From assembly GCF_964355755.1 (NCBI RefSeq), contig NC_092673.1:15567001-15631000 (forward strand): a stretch of DNA of 64,000 nt, read 5' to 3'. Below, piece after piece: positions 1 to 11,139 of the stretch. The translations under genes and the position numbers were made by a program. Source of the stretch: Antedon mediterranea. Taxonomy: Eukaryota; Echinodermata; Crinoidea; Comatulida; Antedonidae. Within the stretch, counting starts at the first letter, position 1. Each line of letters opens with the position of its first letter. The notes under the pieces were generated by a model, which searched no databases, was not told the origin of the DNA, and was given only the letters and a program-made list of their open reading frames with translations.

Positions 1-127
1 AGAAGGACAAACTGTATTTATATGATTTGCCTAATTAAATTTAATTATAAGTTATTAATATGATCAATATAATTAATTTACTTTATATTTTGATATTAGA
101 TAAGATTTGTAGTTTATTTTTAGAGTA

Positions 128-1436
128 TTATTTGTTTTGTTTTTTTAGGGGACCGGTATGTAGTATAGAGTTAAGTATTTGCTTACTGTTATAGTTTTTG
201 GAAATGTAGTTGTTTGCGTTCCTAGTGTTATATTTGTGTAGTTCGTTATTTTTAGTGAAGAAACCGTTAAAAGTGGATGGTAGTTTGTTATTTGAGTACC
301 TAAACATGAAGAAGGCAGTTTGCAATTTATTAATGTCAAAAATGTTTAGGGTATTTAGGGTGTGAAAAAGAGGTTTAGAGCGGGAGAGGTATTTTGAGAG
401 AGTGCAAATGCGAAGGGCCTTTTTTTGGAGTTTGAAAAGTTTGTCTATTTTGGTTGTTTCCGTGCTGGTCCATGGACAGAGAGTTCGATGTTTTGAGTTA
501 GTGGCTGCCCATGCAATGTTGCAGTAGGAGAGATGTGGAAGTATTAGAGTATTATATAAAGAAAAAAGGATGTTAGACGGAAGAGTGAATTTAAGTTTAT
601 TTAGTATGCCAATAGTTCTTGAAATTTTGTTTGATATGTTATTAATATGGAGATTCCAGTTCAGTTTATTATCAATAATTACACCAAGAAAATGGGTGTG
701 GTCGACTGGTTTGATGGGTATATTATCGATATAGATATTTGTATTTGTAGCATTATTATTGTTTTTATTTTCGGAAAAGTGAATGTAATTTGTTTTGCTG
801 ATGTTTAGTGAAAGCTTGTTGATTTTAAACCAGTTTGAAACGTTTCGGATTTCTCGGTTGAAAGTTTAAATTAAAGTGTTAGGATCTGGGCTGGAGAGAA
901 AGATATTAGTGTCATCTGCAAATAGAACATAAGAGAAATAGTTTGAGGCATAAATCAGATCATTTATGTAGATTAGAAAGGGGACCAAGAATAGAACCTT
1001 GAGGAACGCCACATTTAACAGGAAGGATGTCAGAGGAGTGAGAATTAAAAAAAGTGAATTGCATTCTGTCTTGAAGGTAGTTAGTAATTAGGGATAATGG
1101 AATTCCACGGATGCCATAGTGGTTAAGTTTAGATAAGAGGATTGAATGGTCAATAGTGTCAACAGCTTTGGATAGGTCGAGGAATAGGCCAATGGTGTGA
1201 TGTTTTTTTGATAGTGCGACAGAAATTTTATTTTGGATGTCAAGAAGTGCGAGATCAGTGGAGTGTTGTAAGCGGAAGCCATACTGGTTGTTTTGAAGAA
1301 TGTTATGGGTAGAGAAGAAATGATAAAGTCTGTCATAGATAATGCGTTCTAGTATTTTAGAAAAGCAGGGTAGGAGAGAGATAGGTCGATAGTTAATTAA
1401 AGAAGTCCGCAACAAATTCGAAAGCTCCTCGCACAA
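128..1436 (-). mobile_element. Non-LTR retrotransposon (LINE) fragment, reverse transcriptase
   Basis: On the minus strand 1436-960 reads as a reverse transcriptase core with NYRPISLLP, YGFR, FLDLSKAVDTIDH and GVPQGSILGP. In another frame at about 900-960 the LFADDTN catalytic motif follows, and 128-325 encodes the usual LINE C-terminal stretch (FRYSNNKLPSTF ... HKYNTRNA). The pieces are in the right order but in different frames, so the copy is frameshifted and dead. In FLDLSKAVD the usual Phe after KA is Val. The 5' part is missing: homology stops where a 40-bp tandem repeat begins. The motif set fits the CR1/Jockey/L2 group; I cannot place the clade more finely. Confidence 0.85.
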
Positions 1437-1607
1437 TTAAAGAAGTTCGCAACAAAATCAAAAGCTCCTCGCACAATTAAAGAAGTCCGCAACAAATTCG
1501 AAAGTACACCTCGTACAATTAAAGAAGTTCGCAACAAATTCGAAAGCTCCTCGCACAATTAAAGAAGTCCGCAACAAATTCGAAAGTACCTCGCACAATT
1601 AAAGTAC
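1395..1607. repeat. 40-bp tandem repeat, about 5.3 copies
   Basis: Units begin at 1395, 1435, 1475, 1517 and 1557, followed by an 11-bp partial unit. Each starts with aattaaagaagtccgcaaca and ends with cctcgcac; the third is 42 bp. The array abuts the truncated 5' edge of the LINE and the LINE reading frame runs a few codons into it. Confidence 0.9.
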
Positions 1608-1749
1608 AGTAGTCTGTATGGAACGCCATCGCTGCCTCCGGCAGCAAACTTTAATTCTATTCGGCTCTTTAAGATCAATCTCTCTTCCTATGTTTTGAAG
1701 TTCAGCGTAATTATAACTTAAGGTGTAGGTGTCAAGATATAGGTGTGGT

Positions 1750-2035
1750 TGTTTAGAGGGTGTTGTTGTCCTAGGGGCATAGCAGTTGGACTAGAGGGTA
1801 GTTGTCCTGGGAGGGTAGTTGTCCAAGAGGGTAGTTGTCCTAGGGGGTAGTTGTCCGGATGGGAATTGTCCTAAAGGGGTAGTTGTCCCAGAGGGTAGTT
1901 GTCCTAGGGGGTAATTGTCCGGGAGGTAGTTGTCCTAGAGGGATCATTGTCCGGGTGGTTGTTGTCCAGAGGGGTCATTGTCCGGGTGGTAGTTGTCCGG
2001 GTGGTAATTGTCCAGGGGGTAGTTGTCCGGATACG
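1750..2035. repeat. G-rich minisatellite
   Basis: Irregular repetition of a 15-18 bp unit around gggtagttgtccgg. It is translatable as CPGG-rich peptide on one strand and a TTTR-rich peptide on the other, which is a product of repetition and not evidence of a gene. Confidence 0.8.
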
Positions 2036-2919
2036 TCTGGAGACCGGTATATATTTTGTTTTATGTTTCGAAGTAAATACTGTATAATAAGTCCAATTTC
2101 CGGGAACTAGCAACTCTATTTTTCAAAATGTTCTTAGCTCCACCCTAAACAGGGTTGGTCGAATTTGGGACGATTCGGCCCGGAAACGATTCGGCCCACT
2201 TTTGGGTGGAAACATCCAACTTTGTTGGCCGAAACGTCTCACTTTAGACCAAATTCATATTCATTTTTGTTGGTACTTATCACGTTTTTAAAGGTGTTTA
2301 ACAATCCGTATTTTATTGATATTGACAATGTTGATATAATATATAAATAAATTACTCTAAAAAACGTAATTTTATATTCAATTTATTACTTCGAAAACGT
2401 TGTTTATTTCGTGCATTCGACAAGCGGCCATCGTTCGCGTGACTAAAAAAATGTTTGCTTTATTGCATATTTATCCCTAGTAGAACTACCCCATAGTCTA
2501 TCTGAAAATAAAGTTTGGGGGAAAATTATTAGTATCTTATTTTATGCTTATAATATCATAATGCATATCAAAGCCGATAAATGTAAGTGTGCCGAATGTC
2601 TCATACCCCTTTTACACTATCACCGCAACGCCGGTGTTGTAGTTTTTATTGACTGGTGTAAATGGGAAAATCGAACCACCCCGGTGTGCTCTCCGCGGGG
2701 AGAAACGAAGCTGAATGTTTTCCGGTGTACCTCTCCGGTGTAGTCAAGTCGACACAGGAGACACGAAAGTATAAACGGTTTTTGCGATCCAACACCTGGC
2801 TGGTAAAGGTTATTGACATGAAAAGGTCATCTATCATTAAAATTGTTATGTATTTGTGCAAAAAATACCTGTTTCTATATTTTAATTTTTGCATCTTAAA
2901 ATAATAATTATATTGTATT
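2036..2919. other. Intergenic stretch, no gene recognised
   Basis: It holds a short duplicated cgattcggccc motif near 2170-2200, an AT-rich stretch, and a GC-richer patch at 2620-2780 with repeated ccggtgt motifs. Nothing in it reads as a convincing exon. Confidence 0.5.
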
Positions 2920-3189
2920 TCAAAGTCTATCAAATGTTGCGCGACACATTCGGAAATGTGACCGAAATGTTTCATCGCTGTAATGTTCCACATTGACAGC
3001 CCAAAACAGGCGACCATGGGCACGGTTTTGCATCCAGATTCTGTGATCAACAAGGTTCGCTTCAAGCGTTGCGGCTGCCAAATCTTCGACGACTAGACCC
3101 AGTTGACGTCGGGATAGGGCTAAACGCTTTCGCCGTCTACTCCGTAAATTTGCTCTCCTTTTCCTCCTTTGCAGATTCATTAAAAAACG
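2920..3189 (-). pseudogene. PIF/Harbinger-like transposase, N-terminal fragment
   Basis: The minus-strand peptide contains an Arg-rich stretch (RRKRRANLRSRRRKR) and then HRIWMQNRAHGRLFWAVNVE and FRSHFRMCRATFDRL. This resembles the N-terminal region of Harbinger/HARBI1-like transposases, where a basic segment leads into the F-x-x-x-F-R-M/L-x-x-x-x-F-D helix. The frame stops right after FDRL, and no DDE catalytic core follows. The open frame continues upstream to 3249 only by reading into the terminal repeat of the neighbouring inverted-repeat element, so that extension is not transposase. Family assignment rests on motif recognition only. Confidence 0.6.
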
Positions 3190-3190
3190 T

Positions 3191-3814
3191 TCGCACCTGC
3201 CTTGTATTTTAACTCTAAATTTGTTACCCAACTTTATCCTGAATACCACACCTTAAAATTAGATGAAGAAGAATCAATAAATAACAATAAATTCTTTAAA
3301 TAAATTAATGATTTTACAGACGTTTTTCTCATGCTAATTTCGCATACTCTATGTTCAATATTTTGTTTCTATGGAACGTCAAAAGAACAATATTAATAGA
3401 GGGCTAAAAACTATGTGGAATCCATCTATTTAACTAATTTTTTGGTGAAAGTCATGTAAAATAAGTCATATGAAAATAGAAAAGTATCAGCAGTAACATA
3501 TTACAGCATTTTTATTGACAAATTGAACAAATTAAACGTGAATTTCACCAATAAATGCATTAAATGTAGACGAATTCAATTATTGTTGCCCTTTTGGCGC
3601 TCCATAGAAACGAAAATATTGAAAGTTGAGTATGCAAAAGTGTTCAAGAAACACGTCTGTAAAATCAGCAATTTTTATTTTCAAATAATACCAAGTATTT
3701 ACTTTTACTTTTTTATGTGAATTTCTTTCATAAAAGTACTTATGAGGCCTAATTCTAAGGTGTGGTATTCAGAATAAAGTTGGTTGAATTAATTTGGAGT
3801 CAATACAGGTGCGA
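3191..3814. mobile_element. Inverted-repeat (MITE-like) element, copy 1
   Basis: The left end (tcgcacctgccttgtatttt ... ctgaataccacacctta) is the reverse complement of the right end (taaggtgtggtattcagaat ... ggagtcaatacaggtgcga). Arms are at least 60 bp, with further weaker symmetry inside, such as acagacgttttt against a matching acacgtctgt. A second copy with the same ends and shared internal blocks lies at 18491-19112. No transposase is encoded. Both copies are followed by accaacacaatggagtaaat, so the true right boundary may lie slightly further out. Confidence 0.8.
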
Positions 3815-4019
3815 AACCAACACAATGGAGTAAATATAATATCAAAACACAAACACAAATGTGGTCGATGTTTGTTCGTTATACAATTTTCTGTTTCTGC
3901 ACTTAACCATTCATATGGTGTATCAAACACACGTACAAACTCTCTCACTTATAATATAGATTTTAATTATCTCTGGGAAGGGGCTGGGAGTTTGGGGTGG
4001 GGTCGTAAGCCTTTCAACA

Positions 4020-4850
4020 TTTGATTAGAGTAAAACACAATGATAAAGAATAGGAAACATTTAATAATAATTATGATAAATTACATTTACATAGCAATTT
4101 AGTATTGTGTTTTACTATAACCAATTTGGTTAGAGTAAAACACAATGATTATGAATTATTATATGATGTTATTTACATAACAAAATATTATATTAATAAG
4201 TATATCTTATTATCTAGACGTTATGATAAAGAATAGGATACATAATAAGTACAAGTACATAGTTTATCATTGTGTTTTACAGAACCAATTTGGTTACACG
4301 ACAGTTAAACACAGTGATAAAGAATAGATACTGTTTTAGGTTATTTAAACCTCACCCTAGTTTGAAGCGATATAAAAAAAAATTCCGAAACTTTTTAAAT
4401 TTGGTAGATATGTTAGGTTCTTACGTCTATAAAACAAAAACAAAAATATAAGTTTCAAAACCAATTCGTGATTTTGATAATTTGCATTTCAAAACATTTA
4501 CACTTATGAAAGACCATACATTTTCAACACATTTTTACTTCATTCAGAAATCAAAATAAAACAATTAGAATGTTTCTTTTGCATTATAGGTGTAAGAACC
4601 CATATCTACCAAATTTCAAACGTTTTTTAAGACGATATGACGTATTTTTAGCGATTAATTATGTATGTGATAACAATTCAAACTAAGGTAGGGTAAAATA
4701 AACCAAAACTGTTCTATTCTTTATCACTGTGTTTAACGTTAACCAAATTGTTTATATTAAAACACAGCGCTAAATTGCTATGTAAATGTCATTTATCATA
4801 TTATTAAATGTTTCCTTTTTTTTTTCATTGTGTTTTACTCTAACCAAATT
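4020..4850 (+). repeat. Left arm of the foldback element
   Basis: Subrepeats of aaccaatttggtt and agtaaaacacaatgataaag recur at about 4020, 4120, 4280 and 4730. The part 4300-4760 is an imperfect palindrome: the block gtgataaagaatagatactg near 4315 recurs inverted near 4710. Confidence 0.75.
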
Positions 4851-4904
4851 GATTTTTCTTTTCTTTCTTTTTTTTTCTTTTCTTTTTTTTATTTTCATGT
4901 AAAC

Positions 4905-5111
4905 AAACTCTGTTCCAAACTGAGCTTGTCCATCTTCATTTTATCGCGTGCCCGTCATTTCAATAATAAACACACATTCATACTCCTCTATAAAATTATA
5001 ATCCTCTCACACATTGACTATTGCTGTAGTGTTTGGGGAATCAGATCGAATATTGACCGAATACAGACCATGCAAAATAGAGCATTTCGCTTTATGCTTA
5101 AAGCTCATTTA
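4905..5111 (+). mobile_element. LINE reverse transcriptase C-terminal scrap
   Basis: The plus-strand peptide ILLYKIIILSHIDYCCSVWG followed by IQTMQNRAFRFML matches the region after the RT thumb in CR1/Jockey-type LINEs (L..LY..li..h..Y...vWg ... iq..qnra). Only about 65 codons remain, inside the foldback element. Confidence 0.65.
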
Positions 5112-5186
5112 CAGGCATAAATTATAAATGTAATATCTTGTTAATTGTACATAAATCAAATATTTGTAACAGAAATCAAAAAAATT

Positions 5187-5230
5187 CTTCCTGATTTTTA
5201 TGGCAGAATTTTGCCATAAAAATCAGGAAG
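5187..5230. repeat. Perfect hairpin, 19-bp arms, 6-nt loop
   Basis: The arm cttcctgatttttatggca (5187-5205) is followed by loop gaattt and by the exact reverse complement at 5212-5230. Confidence 0.9.
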
Positions 5231-5239
5231 ACTTTTTTT

Positions 5240-6470
5240 CAGTAGTTAGGTAGTTTAACCTAATGTAAGAACATCTTTGGTGACTCCCTAGAAGGTTTAA
5301 AAAAGATGGTGGATATACGGTGGATAATTTTGCTATAGCATACAAATAAAAATCTGAAGTTGAATAAAATACCAGAAATGTAAAATTCTATTTGTACATC
5401 TGATAAAATTTTTTACCAAACCGTTTATTTTTCATAGCTTTTGATAAAAGATATTTACATAGTTACTGTATTTATTTTCTATAGCACACAAGTTGTATGA
5501 TATGATACAATATGATTTTCTCCCAATTAGTGAAGACATTTGCGATAATGCGTGCGTAAATAGTGCACCTAACAAGATCATTTTTGCTATTTAAAACTCA
5601 CATTTTAAAACCGTAAACGCATAAATTTGCGGGCATACTCATGAAACACACTTCCAGATATTTCATAATTGTAACAGTAGGCCTACTAGGCCTACGCTAT
5701 TCATAACATACGGTACAATAGTATAGATTTGTACAAAAGGAGCAGAACAATTAAATGTAACTGTCCCATTACATCTACTGAAAAAAATTATCGCGAAGAA
5801 TTTATTTATAATAATACACCAATCAGATCACATGCAATTAGTGACGAATCGCATCGACGTTTATTGTTGAGGCGCGTAAACAGTGTACCTATGCACGTTT
5901 TCCTCCCACACGACGACGAAGAGACGAATCGATATTCGCCAAAGTATAATTAGAATAATTAATTAATGAAATAAGATACACAGTTGATGTTGTTTATTGT
6001 TTTTTAATTATTCTTTAGAATAAATACTTTCGAAATACAAAACAAAAAATGTGTGGCGAGTGACGATATGTTCAATCATGGACCTATAATTACTAATTTA
6101 TAGGTCCATGATCGATTCAATATCTGTAGCTTTAATTCAAACATAATGTAACAGAAAATTTGATACACATTTGCTAATTAGTGTAATAAACGTTCGTTTA
6201 CACAACACTTTTTTATATTTTATTATTATTGATGAAAACAGGAATACTATTTTCTCATTTCTACCAAGAATGAAAACTTTTTGAATACAAAACTTTGTGC
6301 ATGTGAATTAAATTACAAAAATATTAAAATAAGGATAATTCACGAAGAAACATCGCGTAAAAATACTCGTATTCAAAAGTTTCTGAAATTTGTAGATAAT
6401 GATGTCCTGAAAAAAGAAATTTGACATTCATAATATTTTTTTGTGCAAAAATGTAATATGAAACCTACAA
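5240..6470. other. Interior of the foldback element, no recognised gene
   Basis: AT-rich. A second perfect hairpin (15-bp arms atcatggacctataa, 6075-6089 and 6098-6112, 8-nt loop) lies here. A 74-codon plus-strand frame at 5729-5953 has no recognisable family. Confidence 0.5.
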
Positions 6471-7150
6471 TTTACATTGTTTATCATTGTTTTTACTATA
6501 ACCAATTTGGTTAAAAGTTAACACAGTGATAAAGAATAGAACTGTTTTAGTTTATTTAACACCTAACCTTAGTTTGAAGCCATCAAATACTTTATTCATC
6601 ACTAAAAATACGTATCGTCTTGAAAAACGTTTGAAATTTGGTAGATATGTTCAATATAGGTTCTTAAATAACCTATAACAGTATCTATTCTTTATCACCG
6701 TGTTTAACTGTGTAACCAAATTGGTTCTGTAAAACACAATAATAAACTATGTAACTTGTATTTATTATATTACATTATAATGTATCCTATTCTTTATCAT
6801 AACGTTTAGATAATAAGATACACTTAAAATAATATTTTGCTATGTAAATAACATCATATAATAATTCATAATCATTGTGTTTTACTGTATGTAACCAACT
6901 TGGTTATAGTAAAACACAATACAGTATTAAATTTGCTTGTAAATGTAATTATATTAATATTTTATTATAATCGTATTATTAAATGTTTCCTATTCCTTAT
7001 CATTGTGTTTTACTGTATCAAACACAGTGCTAATGTCTATGTAAACATCATTTATCATAGTTATATATTTCCTATCCTTTATCATTCTGTGTTTAACTGT
7101 AACCAAATTGGTTAAAGTAAAACACAGTGCTAAATTGCATGTAAATATAA
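6470..7150 (-). repeat. Right arm of the foldback element
   Basis: The reverse complement of this stretch lines up with 4020-4850 block by block. It contains the same palindromic aaccaatttggtt subrepeats at about 6500, 6710, 6890 and 7100. Confidence 0.75.
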
Positions 7151-7154
7151 TTAT

Positions 7155-7345
7155 TTACCTCCGCCAGGGAGGTATATGTAGTCAATCTCGTTTGTCTGTT
7201 TGTTTGTTAGCAGGAATACTCAAAAAGTAATTATAAGATCTTTACCAAAATGAAAATACAAATAGATATGTGGTCAACGGACCACTCCGTTAAATTTTGG
7301 AGGCAATCCGGATCACGGTCCTAATTCTGGACCACTTTTTAGTAT
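7155..7345. repeat. Dispersed-repeat-like sequence beginning cctccgccagggagg
   Basis: It starts acctccgccagggaggtat, followed by repeated tttgtctgtttgtttgtt and agcaggaatactcaaaaagt. I recall this combination from dispersed repeats in marine invertebrate genomes, but no second copy was seen in this window. Confidence 0.4.
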
Positions 7346-7635
7346 AATTTTCAGACCTGCTAGTGTTAAAAAATAGGACAGCATTTTCAAAAGCCGGCGA
7401 TCAGTTTTAAATATAAACTGAAATTGCATTTTCTCGAGAAATACTTGTCCAAAAAACTTTGTTTTAGTGTGTGATTAGGCTAATTTCACTACAAGCATGT
7501 GTATGCTAGTTTGCTGTAATGGTTATGTAACCAGCCTTTTAACTAAGAATAGTTTCAATGGACTAACAATAGAACAGCAACTCCAAAAACAAACAGGTTA
7601 ATTGAAAAAGCTTGTTAACCTATCAACAAACCCTA

Positions 7636-7862
7636 GGCCCGTTGCCACCCAGCACATTGCCACCCAAACTTTTGCCACCCGGTCTGTTGACACCCGGCAT
7701 TTGCCACCTGGCCATAAGCCACCCGGTCTCTTGCCACCCGACCTGTTGGCACCCAGCCTGTTGCCACCCGGTCTCTTGCCACCCGGCCATTTGCCACCCG
7801 GCCTGTTGCCACCCAGTCTGTTGCCAACCAGCCTGTTGCCACCCAGTCTGTTGCCACCAGCC
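7636..7862. repeat. 15-bp minisatellite (ttgccacccggcctg)
   Basis: About 15 units of ttgccacccggyctg with substitutions. Because 15 is a multiple of 3, open frames appear on both strands; these are artefacts of the repeat. Confidence 0.9.
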
Positions 7863-8370
7863 TGGGACAGGTTGTATGTAAATGAGGAAGTAATTAGCAT
7901 GATAAAACAACAAGGAACTTATGTAACAAACAATAATAATATGGCAAGCGTGATGCCTAAGTAATAGATTTGTTTGTTAATAATTACCACGTTATTGTAC
8001 ACAACTCTACCAGCTAAAGTTGTTCAACTTTAATAAGTGATTCGTAATTAATAAGCCTACATACTTTCAGGAAATTGTTCGCATTAGGTCTATCTTTCAT
8101 CCTTCGTCAGTAGTATAATCTGATAAAATAAGGCAGGTAACAAAGGTGCCGGTGACATTAACACTACAAAGTTACATAAGATACAGTTCAAATCCATCGT
8201 ACTGGTAATATTGTACATTTTATGTTTTATTTGTTAGATTCGTTAAAAGCATGAATTCAAGTAATGTTCCTAAGTATGAAATACAACATTATTAGTAACA
8301 AATGTATATTTAATTAGCACAGGGTTTTTGGGTCTCAGTTTTCATCAAGGGTATGTTCTTTTTTAGTACC

Positions 8371-9707
8371 ATGGCTCATTGGACTAAAGAACATATACTG
8401 GCGCATTTATCAACTCTAAAAGATAGAAATACACAAGAAAAACTAGAACAATTTTTTGACGATTTGGCACCAAACTATGATAAAGTGAGTTGTTTGATAT
8501 AAGCTAAAACCATATTAAATGTGTTATTTCTAATTGTTTTCATTGACAGTGTAAAGTTAGAAAGTATACTGAGTTTCTATAAGTTTATAGATCTGGCTAT
8601 AATACACCATTATCACCCACAGAGTCTCAATACCAAATGTTTTATTTGTCATGTGAAGGAGTAATCTGTTATGAAAAATATTAACTGAAAATAATGACGT
8701 TTACGAAAATCTCAAATTTAAAGTAAATTTAATCTGAATAGATGGCAGTAACCTCTGGATATGTTGGTCCTTCTGTCACTTCAACATTGCTTCAGAAATA
8801 TGTTACTTCTAAAGAAGCGTGGATAATGGATATTGCATCAGGAACTGGTCTTGTGGGAGAGTGTGTAAGTATGTTTGTTGTACTGCAATGCGAGGAAGGA
8901 GAGACGGGTTTTCCATTAATTTCTCTTATAATCTTTTAAATAGAAAAACGTATCTTCTGACTTTGTCTTTATCAGCTGGCTAATTCTGGTTACACTAACA
9001 TTGATGCAGTTGATGGCAGTGCATCAAGTATAGAGGAAGCTCTTAAAAAGAACGTCTACACAAATCTATATGTTCAATGGCTTGGAGGTGACAACAAACT
9101 AAATATTGAGAATGGTAAATACCAGGTTACTAATAGAATAAAAAATAAGCCGAAGAATTCATTGAGCTTTAAAAAATACTAAATTAACATTTTGAATTTT
9201 GTTTTTTGAAATAAAATAAATTGGTTTTGCATACCTTAATATTTCAGACACATATGATGCTATTGTGTGCACCGGTGCCTTTGCTGCTAATCAACTAAAA
9301 TCAGACGTATTTCCAGATTTTATTCGAATTACTAAACCAGGTATACGTCACTGACTTAAGTATAGCTTCTGATTAAATAAGTACAAACTCTTTGTGAAAT
9401 ATACATTTTTATTATTATTAAAGTTCACTGTGTCATATTGACTTATGAATATTTATTAGTTATATTATTTTCTACTGGTGATTAGAATACTAATCTTTAT
9501 TATGTATTAAATAAATCAGGAGGATATATTTTGATAAACATGCGAACACAGTGGTTGGAGCTTGAGGCAAGCTACGCTGAGGGAAAGTTAGAAGGGGACA
9601 TGGTAAAACTAGAAAATGACGGGAAATGGAAACTGGTTGAGAAACACAATTATGATGGAGATGAAAGTGCTTTGAACTTGGTAACATTCATTCACAAAGT
9701 TTGCTGA
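8371..9707 (+). CDS. METTL27: METTL27-like (WBSCR27-like) class I methyltransferase, 5 exons
   Basis: Five exons join without frame breaks: 8371-8484, 8742-8864, 8976-9114, 9248-9340 and 9520-9707, each with GT/AG borders. They give 218 residues ending at TGA. The N-terminal helix ends in FFDDLAPNYDK, typical of small SAM methyltransferases. Motif I is IMDIASGTGLVGE (D-x-A-x-G-T-G), the second-strand acidic motif is IDAVDGS, and the later core reads YDAIVCTGAF and RITKPGGYILI. Human METTL27 is about 245 residues, so length and layout fit. The start was chosen because taccATGG follows a ttcttttttag acceptor-like site, suggesting a separate 5' UTR exon upstream. The exact substrate of this family is not established. 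A methyltransferase is well supported; the METTL27 subfamily call comes from the overall pattern. attaaa near 9762 may be the polyadenylation signal. Confidence 0.85.
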
Positions 9708-10080
9708 ATATCCTCGTTTTGTTTAATTAACAAATCTATGATTTTTAACTGATACAATATTAAAGTATTTTTTCCAGATAGTTATAATATTGAAATAGTG
9801 CAACTGTTTAAGTTAGACGTAATTCAATCAATTATTATTACAATAGAAATTTAGAAATTACAATTAAGTATTAAAACATTTAATATGATTGAGTTGAGAT
9901 ATTAGGTAGGCATATTGATGATTAAAATGAATGTGGTTAAATGATTTACCTCGGTAGCTTTCTAGTTTTCACACTTTCTTTTGTTGTTGCTTAAATCGTT
10001 TTTCATAAAAACCGTATGTTATATTTGACATTTGGATCCAATTTCTTTCGAGAGGGGTTGGTGAATTTTGTCAAAAAGGG
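9708..10080. other. Methyltransferase 3' flank
   Basis: Presumed 3' UTR and AT-rich spacer. No further exon or element was recognised before the LINE fragment. Confidence 0.5.
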
Positions 10081-11010
10081 ACAATTTCTGTGCAGAATGT
10101 GGAAGTTTTGGGAATATTTGCTGAAGTTGCCTCATGTATTGCATCTATAAAAAAAAACTCCATGCTGTGTTTACATCTTTATCCTTCATTTCAGTCCAGT
10201 TGACTTCCTTTAAATCATTTCTTAAATTGTGATAGTTTCCATTACAAAAGTTAAATCTACTTGGTTGATAATCATCAATCTTACAATAACAGTTTAAATA
10301 AAATTCAAGAATTACATGATCACTTTTTTAAAGTGGGCTGTATTCATATACTTCATCAATTAGTAGTTCATCGTTTACAATGATTAAATCTAACAGACTT
10401 GGTCTATTACCATCTCTATATCTTGTATTTCGGTTAGATACTTTGTAAAGGAAGTTGTCCTGAAGACAATCAACAAGCTTGCTACTACCATGATTCCCAC
10501 TAGCTCTCGAAATCCACGATGTCCAGTCTATCCCTCTATAATTGAAATCACCAGTTATCCAAAGATAATGGTACTTCCTTCCACAGGCTGTTGATATCAA
10601 ATCTAACAATGCATCATTATTCTCTTTGGAAGAGTTTGGACTTCTATATATGCATCCCACTAATATATTTTCTTCATTTTCAAGTCTGATCTCGCACAAG
10701 ACACTTTCATTAAAGTTGTTTACTTGTGTGTCGAAGTTTACACTTGTTGCTTTTAGCGCCTTATTTGTATATATACAAACTCCTCTGCCCTGCTGGTCTG
10801 TTATAAACATGTCATACCCATTTAGCTGTTGTTGTTTTTAGGACTGTTGTATCGATATCACTACTTCGTCGCTTATGAAATACTTCTGTAATTGCTAGAA
10901 AATCCGGTGCATCAGTTTTGCCGCTTAAGTAGCTCTCTAGTTCTGCTTTTTTGTTGATTACACCATCTACATTTGTATACACACAATATAGTTTCTTTTT
11001 ACTATTGAGG
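10080..11010 (-). mobile_element. CR1-type LINE fragment, endonuclease domain
   Basis: Reading the minus strand, 11010-10840 gives YTNVDGVINKKAELESYL and FLAITEV, the N and E motifs of an apurinic-type (EEP) endonuclease. After a frameshift near 10820, 10810-10328 gives GCIYRSPNS, ITGDFNYRGIDW and LLDLIIVNDE. Beyond 10328 the KSDHVILEF motif and FNFCNGNYHNLRNDLKEVNW follow, which are the linker to the RT in CR1 elements. The RT itself is absent. The same endonuclease type occurs in the LINE at 62.9-63.7 kb. Confidence 0.85.
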
Positions 11011-11139
11011 TCCTTTTTATTGGCTCGTAAGATATCTTCTGTATCATTACTCCACTTGTATCATTGAAACTATTGTGGTCTTCCAATATAACATAATTTC
11101 TTGAATCAGAATCGGAACATAAATAGTTATTTTCTTTAT

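Larger units (their letters stand above)
4020..7150. mobile_element. Large foldback element with palindrome-rich arms
   Basis: The left arm (about 4020-4850) is homologous along its length to the reverse complement of the right arm (about 6470-7150). Shared blocks occur in the same inverted order: agagtaaaacacaatgat, gaattattatatgatgttat, cttattatctagacgttatg, gtgataaagaatagatactg, and ccaaatttcaaacgtttttt. Each arm contains several copies of the near-palindrome aaccaatttggtt flanked by aaaacacaatgataaagaat. The 1.6 kb between the arms holds a LINE scrap and two short perfect hairpins. No transposase gene was found, so it would be non-autonomous, or two elements in opposite orientation. Confidence 0.7.

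Noticed and set aside
1883-2110. Gly/Cys/Pro-rich frame on the plus strand as a protein
   Set aside because: It is a translation of the minisatellite; the opposite strand is equally open.
5729-5953. 74-codon plus-strand frame ending HDDEETNRYSPKYN as a gene
   Set aside because: No domain recognised and no convincing splice sites or promoter; it lies inside a foldback element.
7598-7964. Several overlapping proline- or tryptophan-rich frames
   Set aside because: They are all frames of a 15-bp repeat, whose period keeps frames open on both strands.
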